NCBI GenBank assembly: GCA_009363875.1
Contig: CM018693.1
Coordinates: 76,930,028-76,994,027 of the forward strand
DNA length: 64,000 nucleotides
Direction of reading: 5' to 3'
Origin: Mikania micrantha
Lineage: Eukaryota > Streptophyta > Magnoliopsida > Asterales > Asteraceae
The position numbers and the translations under genes were made by a program. Under the pieces are notes generated by a model. It searched no databases. It saw nothing but the letters and a program-made list of their open reading frames with translations, and was not told where the DNA came from. The stretch's first letter is position 1. Every line of letters begins with the position of its first letter. Shown one piece after another: positions 56,285 to 64,000 of the stretch.

Positions 56285-58111
56285 TGGTTTGTGAGTGTGT
56301 GCAGGAGGATTTCAAGAGGACCTATCAATTGGAGGAGAGCTCATTGATAGTGAAACTTCCTGGCGTGTATTTGGTAAAATCGTTCTAATTCTTTAACTGT
56401 CATATTATTTTGGAGAACTTGACAGGTTTGGAATTACATTGTCATATTTTCTTGATGTTTTCAAGTCACTTTGAACATAATGTTTCACAAAGATGGTAAA
56501 TCATATCGGTTGTCAATTTTCCGGGAATTTTGATTTTTTTATGTACTTATAAAATTCTAAAAATCAAAAAGATCTTCATTTTTAGCATTTTAGGGGGAGT
56601 AAAATTTAAAAAAAATCAAAAACAATATAAAATTAGAAAATTGAGAAATTGATCCGACCTTTGAGATATGATTGTACATTGTAACATTCTAAAGCTTACT
56701 TGTATCATACAAGATCAAATACAAAGCAATCACAATGCACTCAGTATGATATGTTGGTAGGTCTTTCATTTAGTTGTGATTTCTGTAGACTAATGCCATA
56801 ATCATTCTTTGTGGGACACATTACTTAGAACACAGTGTTTGATCTTTGTCCTGAGTGCATGGCCATTTGCCTCAGTGATTGCTAATTGTATTAGTACATA
56901 TATTAGTTTGATCATGTGTTTCTTTTACAAAAGAAATTCTGAGTTCATTTTTTCTTTTATTTTAGTTCAAAACATGGACATTCTCTGTGCATACTTACGT
57001 ATCGATCTGATTGTTATGTTTTGGACATTCTGCTTTTATTTTCTTGGTTTGTTTAGAACTTGGGCATTCTATGTGTATGCGGAAGTATCAATCTGATTGC
57101 AAGGTTTTAAACTTAACTTATTTTTTGGTTCAATATTATGGTTTCATCTGCGCATACGGAAGTATCAATCTTGTTACCGGATTTTGAACATTCTGTTTTA
57201 TTTTACACTTTGTTATTTCACAAAAGATATTCTGCTTTATTTTTGCATGATCAAACTAATCAAGAATTTGAACTTATAATTTACAATGGCATCGCTGTTG
57301 GTTGATGTTTCACAAAGCGGGGATGTGTTCAAGTGAGTGGGGAACACAAAGTCTTGTGATTGGTTTTCATTAATCCAAATTCACAACAAGTGGTAAGACT
57401 TAAAGTGGATCCATATACTGGCAATCGTCCTAGGCTTGTGCATCGAATAAATAAATATCATTAATCATCAACAAGTAATGCTGAGGTATGATTACAATAT
57501 GATCTCATGTTTGGATCTTCTCATCAAAAACATATTTATTTTTTTGTTAGAATACAAATTTTGTAGGATTCTAGGATATACAATTTTGCAATTCATAGCT
57601 TTAGGGGGAGTTTATTCAAATCATTGAAAAAATTCATAAAAATTTTCTTCTATTTTCTTTTAGACTATCCGATGTGACTTACTAATTCTTCGTAAACACT
57701 ATAATTAATTTACTATAAATAAGTGACAAAGAGAAATTGGTATTGTGATGAGGCATCTAGTATGATCACATGTGAAGCAAAAGATTTAGTTTTGATTATG
57801 TATCAACTGATGCAGGTGATAAGAGTGATGAAGATCTGTGTGTTGAAGGTATCACTGCAGTCCTCAGCAAGTGAATCTTGAAAAAGAAAGACATAAGATG
57901 GAGAGAGAGAGAGAGAGAGAGAATGAAATTAAGATTGAGAGGGTGAAGAAGAAACAAAGAGACTGATGTATTTTCTGTGTGAAAATATAACAGCTACAAC
58001 TGAAGGGAAGTATGTTGATAACAAGGTTGTAGGGGAGTATGTTGATGCATATATGTTCCCCGATGCACAAAATGTTTGAGCATATACAACAGCAAGGTTC
58101 AAGGGGGAGTA
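56285..58111 (+). other. Cop-C2 3' non-coding region and polypurine tract
   Basis: 1.8 kb with no gene. Internal AGGGGGAGT words at about 56591 and 57604, a GA-run at 57900-57922, then three look-alikes of the tract plus LTR start (58001-58022, 58024-58048 and the true junction at 58098-58120). A sequence resembling the LTR start (TGATGTATTTTCTGTGTGAA) lies at 57965-57984. Confidence 0.75.
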
Positions 58112-58634
58112 TGTTAGTGCATTTTCTGTGTGAAAGCTGTATTTAATGTGTGAACCTGGCTTGTTGTATATGAAATCATAGTCTGTTGAATATGATTAAG
58201 GGTTCGGCTAAAGATCCAAGAAGGTTTGGCTATTATTGATGGCTAAAAGGTTTGGTGCTCACATGGTTTAAGGTTTGGCAAACATATAGGTTTGGCAAAC
58301 CTATTGACAAACCTTTAGGCAAACCTACTGGCAAACCTTTGGCAAACCTTTTGAAACCTATATATAGGTAGACTTGGAAGACTTGGAAATCTAGAGCTCA
58401 CAATTCACACACACAAAGTCAAATTCTCTCTCAAAACTCTCTTCATCTTTGATTCTTTTGATCGTTCAAGTGTTGTATTTTCACGTTTATTGTTTGTAAA
58501 CACTTGGATATCAATGAAGAATTCAGATTAATGATCTATTACATTGTCATTGTTGATTCAAATCTAGTTTTAAACGGATTCCGCACGTTTATTATCGAAT
58601 CGTAGAATTTCGTGATCGATTCTTCAAATCTACA
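58112..58634 (+). repeat. Cop-C2 3' LTR
   Basis: 523 bp, same ends as the 5' LTR. It has one more array unit of about 13 bp (near 58300-58335) and lacks a 13-bp segment present near 53370 in the 5' LTR. Confidence 0.93.
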
Positions 58635-58639
58635 ATTAT

Positions 58640-60884
58640 CTCACAACTCTCTCCACCTGGAACACCGCAACATAACGGTGTGTCTGAAAGGAGAAACTGA
58701 ACCTTATTGGATATGGTTCATTCTATGATGGCTAGAAGCACAATACCTTTATCATTTTGGGGTTTCGCTTTGCTCTCCGCAGCCAGTATTTTAAATATGG
58801 CACCAACCAAGAAAGTTGAAAGGACACCTTATGAAATATGGCATGGAAAGGCTCCATCGCTATCATATTTAAGGGTATGGGGTTGTGAGGTTTATGTTAA
58901 ACAACATGTTCCAAACAAACTAGAAGCCCGATCCACTAAGTGTATCTTTGTTGGATATCCTAGAGATTCTATGGGATATTATTTCTATGATCCAACCGAG
59001 CAAAGAGTATTCATTGCTCGAAAAGGGGAGTTCATGGAAACTAAGTTTCTCATGGAGGAAACTAGTTGTAGAACAGTGGAACTTGAGGAGAATCAAGAAC
59101 CGCAACCCGATACACGTTTGGTTGATACTAGCACCCAACAAAAGGTTGTTGAAAATGATCAAATTGTTGATCAACGTACACAAAACGTTCGTACATATGG
59201 TAGAATAAGCAATCCACCTGAAAGATATGGATTTTTCATGGATGGATGCTATGTGGTAGATTCGGATGAACCGACCACATACCGAGATGCAATGTCCAAT
59301 CCAGATTGTGACAAATGGCTCGAAGCCATGAACGTTGAGATGCAATCTATGTATGACAACCAAGTTTGGGAACTGGTTGTACCACCTCTTAACTCCAAAT
59401 TAGTTGGAAGTAAGTGGGTTTTCAAGAAGAAAACGGACATGCATGGAAACTTGGATACTTATAAAGCTAGACTTGTAGCAAAAGGTTTTACTCAAACTCA
59501 AGGGGTTGATTATGATGAAACTTTTTCGCCTGTGGCGATGCTAAAGTCTATTAGGATATTATTTGCCATAGCTGCACATTATGATTATGAGGTATGGCAA
59601 ATGGATGTCAAAACGGCTTTCCTAAATGGACATCTTGAGGAAGATGTCTATATGGCTCAGCCTGATGGTTTTGTCGATCCTAAACATCCCAATAAGGTAT
59701 GCAAGTTAAAGAAGTCAATCTATGGATTGAAACAAGCATCAAGGAGATGGAATCAACGTTTTGATGAGGAAATACAAAAGTATGGATTCATCAAGAATGC
59801 TGATGAAGCATGTGTATATAAGAAAGCTAGTGGGAGCATCATTACCTTCCTAGTATTATATGTCGATGACATTTTACTATTTGGGAATGAAATTCCCACC
59901 ATGGAAGGTGTAAAAACCTGGCTTGGAAGTCTTTTTTCCATTAAGGATCTTGGAGAAGCCGTCTATATTTTGGGAATAAAGATCTACAGGGATAGATCTA
60001 GGCGGCTGATAGGCTTAAACCAAAGTGCATACATTGACAAAATCTTGAAAAGATTCAAGATGGAAAACTCTAAGAAAGGTTTGGTACCTATTCAAAGAGG
60101 GACAATATTGAGTGCTTCTCAATGTTCAAGCTCAAAGGATGAGCAAGAGAAAATGAAAGGAATCCCATATGCTTTGGCTATAGGATCCATCATGTATGCA
60201 ATGATATGCACTAGGCCGGACGTGTCATGCGCTTTGAACATGACAAGTAGATACCAGCAAAATCCTAGTGATAGTCATTGGATGGCTGTCAAAAGCATAC
60301 TAAAGTACCTGAGAAGGACTAGAGATATGTTTCTTATCTATGGATCTGGTGAAGAGGAACTCGTGGTAAAGGGTTACACGGATGCGAGTTTTCAAACCGA
60401 TCGAGATGATTCTCGATCGCAATCGGGTTATGTCTTCATTCTAAATGGAGGAGCTGTTTCTTGGAAAAGCTCAAAACAAGACGTGGTAGCATTGTCCACT
60501 ACAGAATCGGAATACATCGCTGCTTCAATAGCAGCACAGGAAGCTGCTTGGTTGAAGAAGTTCATATCCGATCTTGGGGTTGTTCCTTTCATTCAGGATC
60601 CCCTAGAGATCTTTTGTGATAACGAGGGTGCGATTGCTCAAATCAAGGAACCTCGTAGCCATCAAAAGACGAGGCACATTGAACGTAGATTCAACTACAT
60701 AAGGGATGAAGTTGAAAAGGAAAGATATGTATTCGCAAAGTTGACACCGACCAAAACATTGCGGATCCACTCACGAATCTCCTTGAAAGGCCAAAGCATG
60801 AGGGTCATACTTGTGGCATGGGAATTCGATATTCTAGTGATTGAATTTGATCATATGTTGTACTTGAATGTTGGAAACTGTTGA
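58640..60884 (+). pseudogene. Cop-G1 pol, 3' piece: integrase end, RT, RNase H
   Basis: Resumes after Cop-C2 with SPPGTPQ and the NGVSERRN region. A CGA to TGA stop lies at 58698-58700. The rest is open: RT with WQMDVKTAFLNG and YVDDIL (near 59865), RNase H with GYTDASF, TTESEY and CDNEGA. A one-base loss near 60717 (GAAAAG for GAAAACG in Cop-G2) shifts the last 50 or so codons, so the normal ADPLT end is lost and an unrelated tail runs to 60884. RT and RNase H catalytic residues are intact. Confidence 0.9.
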
Positions 60885-61620
60885 TTATTTGAATGATTTA
60901 TTTGGTTATAATGTTTCATATAATATTCCAATTTTGCATGTTTAATCCGTGAATAAGTTAATTATTCTAAATGTCCGTAGTCATTCATACTTGTGGGAAC
61001 AAGCATGAGGGTAAGACTATTATGAACTTGGATTGGTGGATATCCATAAGGTATGAATATAAAGCAAGGGTTGCTACCAATGTTCATAGATATTTGTGAG
61101 GTACAAATATTGGACTGACCCACTCTCAAACATTACTGCATGGAATCTTAATGATTTGATCATAAGTAAGTTTGAGTAAAGGTGAATATCGTTTGTATCC
61201 TCAGACCTGAGATACATATTGGGTCTTGATATTCACCAAGTATTATACCTTGACTTAGTTCTTCGCTGTTCTGAAACATGGCAGTACATGAGGCTAAGCT
61301 CAGGTGTGGTACAAGGTGATAGTGAGAGACGTATGTAGTCAAGATGGAATTTGTCCCTCTTATTCTTTGAGAGTAAGATAACTAAGGCCTGTTAAAGTCA
61401 AATCATAGGAGAATGATCACTCTATGTCTCTAGATTTTGACATGACATCTGTGACAAAAGGATAAATGATTGATTCATCTAAAACATTACAAGTAAGGGA
61501 CTTGAAGAAGATGATGTTATTGAATGGCACTTAGTCATACGTATTAGGGGTAGTAAACCGTTGCTAGGCGGTATTTACTGCTTGCATCAATTTTTTATGT
61601 ATCATGTGCAAGTGGGAGAT
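60885..61620 (+). other. Cop-G1 3' untranslated region and polypurine tract
   Basis: Nearly identical to 51058-51790 of Cop-G2; no gene. GTGGGAGAT (61612-61620) abuts the LTR. Confidence 0.8.
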
Positions 61621-62524
61621 TGTTGGTTCTATCTGCCCAAGAGACATAATAAATTGATGTGGCTAGTATGTTATGATCCAAGTCGGGTCATATACCCAAT
61701 AACAAACTAGACAGACACCTACTATATTTATTTAATTGATATGATCAGTTAATTAAATAACAACACTTAGAAAATTGTGTTTTCTAAATAGAAGCACTTG
61801 TGAAATTAATAGATTACTTGGGTAATTTATTTATGAGAGATAACTTTATTTTGTTATTTAATTGGTTAAATAACATTTATAAAGTTTAAATAAAATGTAG
61901 CTAGTAACTAATTAAATGTCACTAGTTAAAATGGTTTTTACTATGACTAAGTTAGTTAAAAGTGAAATGGTAAAAGTGAAATGGTAAAAGATAAAGTGGA
62001 AAGTATCTCATTGGTGAAGAGATGCATGGCCCATGAGTGGTCAATCCCACACATGCTTTACTACCTTTTTAACTAACCAATCATAACACATGCAATTATA
62101 CATTTTTCCATACAAGTATCTCTCACACAATAAAAATGAACTCTCTCATCTTCTCTCATTGTAATTTTCGGTCAAGACCAAGAGCAAGAGAAAAAAAGAG
62201 TTTTGTGTTGTTCAATCCTAGCACATCTTGGTGTTTGTTGTAGGTTTGTGGGTATACAAGCTTGTGGTCTTCATCCTTTGGAGATTTCATTCAAGAATCA
62301 TCATCTATTTCAAGAATCACACCCTCTAGAGGAGGAGGTAGTTTTCTTGTTTCTAACTATGTTTGTTTGTAAGCATGAACATCCTCATATGGATCCTTTG
62401 ATTCGGGTTAATCATAAAATGGTTTATGAACATTTTAAAACAAGTTATAAATTACTAATATCCGCTGCGTCTTTACATTTTAAATGGTTAAAATGGCTTT
62501 GATAAACTTGTTAAAAACCCAACA
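61621..62524 (+). repeat. Cop-G1 3' LTR, 904 bp
   Basis: TGTTGG...CCAACA, followed by target copy ATTCT (62525-62529) and the Cop-F gag. It is complete, unlike its 5' partner, which lost about 85 bp at the Cop-C3 junction. Confidence 0.93.
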
Positions 62525-62529
62525 ATTCT

Positions 62530-64000
62530 AACAACGAGAAGAGGTCTGACCCGATACCACCTCCTGTCCAGCTCAATAATACCAATCTGGGAAAAGTTAC
62601 TGTTGAAGCTGTTAAGGATCATATGTCTATTCTATCTTGTGTTGTCAGTGCATACGATGAACAAGTTGCAGGAAGGATTGGAAATGCAAATCTGACATTT
62701 GAAGACTATGCACAAATCGATGATGATGAAATGGAACTAATCGATACACAATGGGCACTGGCGAGTGTTATCCGAAGAATCAATCGGTATGAGAAGAAGA
62801 CGGGCAAGAAATTCACTTTCAATCGCAACACCAAATTTGGATTCAATCCAAAGTCTACTCAGTGTTATAACTGTGGTGAGAATGGTCACTTTGCGAGAGA
62901 ATGCAAGAACCCAAAGAAACAAGGGAATCTAAATCCGTTCAAGCCACAAGATACTTTCCAGAAAAAGAAAGAAAAATCGGATGATTCATCTAAAGCTCTT
63001 GTGAGTCAAGCTGATGAGGGCTATGACTGGGGAAAGCAGTACGATGAACTGATGGGTGCGTTTATGGCTTCGATGGAAGAAGCCTTTGGAAAAGGCAAGG
63101 AGAAAGTAGATGAGGTAAATGAGGATTTGCTTGAGATGATTGATAAACTAAAGGTGATGAATGCTCAGCTAATAGCTGAACTGATGGACAGCACAGAAGC
63201 TAATAAGAAGCTGATTTTAAGAGAAAAATCTTTTGACAAGAAGATAATCGATCTTGGTAAAGAAAACGAAGATTTGAAAATCAAAGTTTTACAAAATAAC
63301 CATGTTGTGTCTGTGCATCTTGAATCAGTTCAGAAGTTAAAGGTGGAATTATCAGCAGCTAAAGTTGAAGCTGAGTTACACAAAGGCAAGCTTGAAAATT
63401 ACCAAAATTCAGCTTATGTCATCGATTACTTTGCGGCTATGCAAAGATCTTCGCATGATACTTCTGGAATTGGTTTTCATGCTGTGCCACATCCTCCCAG
63501 TTATGTATCAAGACCACAACTTGATCCGGATTTGGAGGTTAATCCGGCTTCATTAAAGGAGATTGTGTTTGACCATGTAACTGAGGATGAGGAAAGTTCA
63601 TCATCTCATGATAGTGAGTTTGTTGATTATGATGCTCCTATTATCGAGGACATCACAGATTCAGAATTTCCAGCTAATATTCTGAGAATGATTGGTCATC
63701 AAGTTAATAATGTAGAGAAGAAGAGTTCAAATTTTCTGAAATCAAAGTCTGAAATAAAATCAGCCGAGAAAGCAGTGGTCAAACAAAATGTTGTTTCCAA
63801 ATCAGGATTAAAAGTCAAAACTTCCTCCACTCTCAAACCAACTGTGTTTGTCAAGTCTTCCACTACACAGAAAGGAGAGTCGAGTAGTGTTTTTAAAAAA
63901 CAAAAGGGGTTTTCTGAAAAGGTTGATAAGAAGTTTTTCAAGGTGGTTGACAAGGTTAATCAATTTGGGGCTGGAAACAAGGGAAAATCACAGCTTTTTC
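62530..64000 (+). CDS. Cop-F gag, C-terminal part (runs off the window)
   Basis: An open frame of 490 codons with no stop to the window end, continuing the gag of 38050-38880 in phase. It holds the CCHC knuckle CYNCGENGHFAREC (residues 389-402 of the joined numbering, coded at 62863-62904). A Lys-rich linker, a predicted coiled coil rich in Leu/Lys/Glu (about 63100-63390) and an acidic-to-basic Ser/Lys-rich tail follow. Long gags with such tails are known in SIRE-type copia elements. Protease and pol should follow outside the window. The absence of any stop over about 767 codons in two pieces makes Cop-F one of the best-preserved genes here. Confidence 0.85.

Larger units (their letters stand above)
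53065..58634 (+). mobile_element. Cop-C2: gag-only LTR retrotransposon, 5.57 kb, intact gag
   Basis: LTRs 53065-53587 and 58112-58634 (523 bp each) and target duplication ATTAT (53060-53064 and 58635-58639). PBS, array leader, one 673-codon gag, long 3' region and polypurine tract. The equal LTR lengths are partly coincidental: one LTR has an extra array unit and the other an extra 13 bp near its centre. It has no protease, integrase or RT, like Cop-C1. Confidence 0.94.
38881..62524 (+). mobile_element. Cop-G1: Ty1/copia element carrying three nested insertions
   Basis: 5' LTR 38881-41532 (split by Cop-C3), PBS, leader, gag-pol in three pieces, polypurine tract, 3' LTR 61621-62524. ATTCT flanks both ends (38876-38880 and 62525-62529). 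The two Cop-G1 LTRs share private variants absent from the Cop-G2 LTRs (for example the 'gcatggcccatgagtgg' wording near 41033 and 62024), which independently confirms the pairing. Gag, protease, integrase, RT and RNase H order is that of Ty1/copia. Confidence 0.93.
36625..64000 (+). mobile_element. Cop-F: copia-like element with long gag, right end outside window
   Basis: 5' LTR 36625-37149, PBS, array-rich leader and a long gag frame split by the 23.6-kb Cop-G1 insertion. The gag family (UBN2-like capsid, CCHC knuckle, long coiled-coil Lys/Ser-rich tail) is known from copia elements; the length suggests a SIRE-like lineage, but pol is outside the window. It is inserted in the Tek-E integrase; AAACA (36620-36624) would be the left target copy. 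Confidence 0.85.

Overview
The window looks like a gene-empty block of a flowering-plant nuclear genome built almost wholly from nested LTR retrotransposons. I found no host gene, tRNA, rRNA or CRISPR array. Primer-binding sites match the plant initiator-tRNA-Met 3' end (TGGTATCAGAGC), the gypsy pol proteins end in chromodomains, and the copia gag types recall those common in Asteraceae. The family assignment (sunflower/lettuce group) is from memory and tentative. Labels used below: Tek-A, Tek-B, Tek-E (Ty3/gypsy chromoviruses of Tekay/Del type); Ath-D (Athila-like gypsy); Cop-C1, C2, C3 (gag-only copia-like family); Cop-F (copia-like element with a long gag); Cop-G1, G2 (complete copia type); Solo-1, Solo-2 (long solo LTRs).

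Left part (1-24450, coding on the minus strand). Tek-A runs from beyond the left edge to its 5' LTR end at 13907. Its RT is split by Solo-1 (2507-6178, CATTG target duplication). Tek-A itself appears to sit in the 3' LTR of Tek-B, which resumes at 13908, is split by Solo-2 (15842-20354, AAATG duplication) and is followed by the Tek-B pol pseudogene (21443 to about 24450).

Middle (24450-36624). An inverted, non-canonical junction joins Tek-B to a 5'-truncated plus-strand Athila-like element. Its 3' LTR (27327-34690) carries Cop-C1 (27367-32766, ATTTT duplication). To its right is Tek-E, a plus-strand chromovirus pseudogene.

Right part (36625-64000, plus strand). Cop-F is inserted in the Tek-E integrase. 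Its gag is split by Cop-G1 (38881-62524, ATTCT duplication) but stays open on both sides. Cop-G1 holds three further insertions: Cop-C3 (truncated, in its 5' LTR), Cop-G2 (44535-52687, AATGG duplication; same family) and Cop-C2 (53065-58634, ATTAT duplication). The deepest stack is Tek-E > Cop-F > Cop-G1 > G2/C2/C3.

All gag-pol genes that can be read completely carry stops or frameshifts, except the Cop-C2 gag and the visible Cop-F gag. The least explained signals lie outside the genes: (1) a roughly 520-bp block nearly identical in two otherwise divergent giant LTRs, bounded exactly by splice-site-like sequences and rich in hairpins; (2) variable arrays of an AGGTTCG..CGAACCT palindrome in the U3 and 5' leader of Cop-C and Cop-F, with a related array in the Tek-A LTR; (3) a threefold repeat of the polypurine-tract/LTR-start junction in the Cop-C family; (4) a duplicated hairpin with a compensatory base-pair change in the Tek-A LTR.
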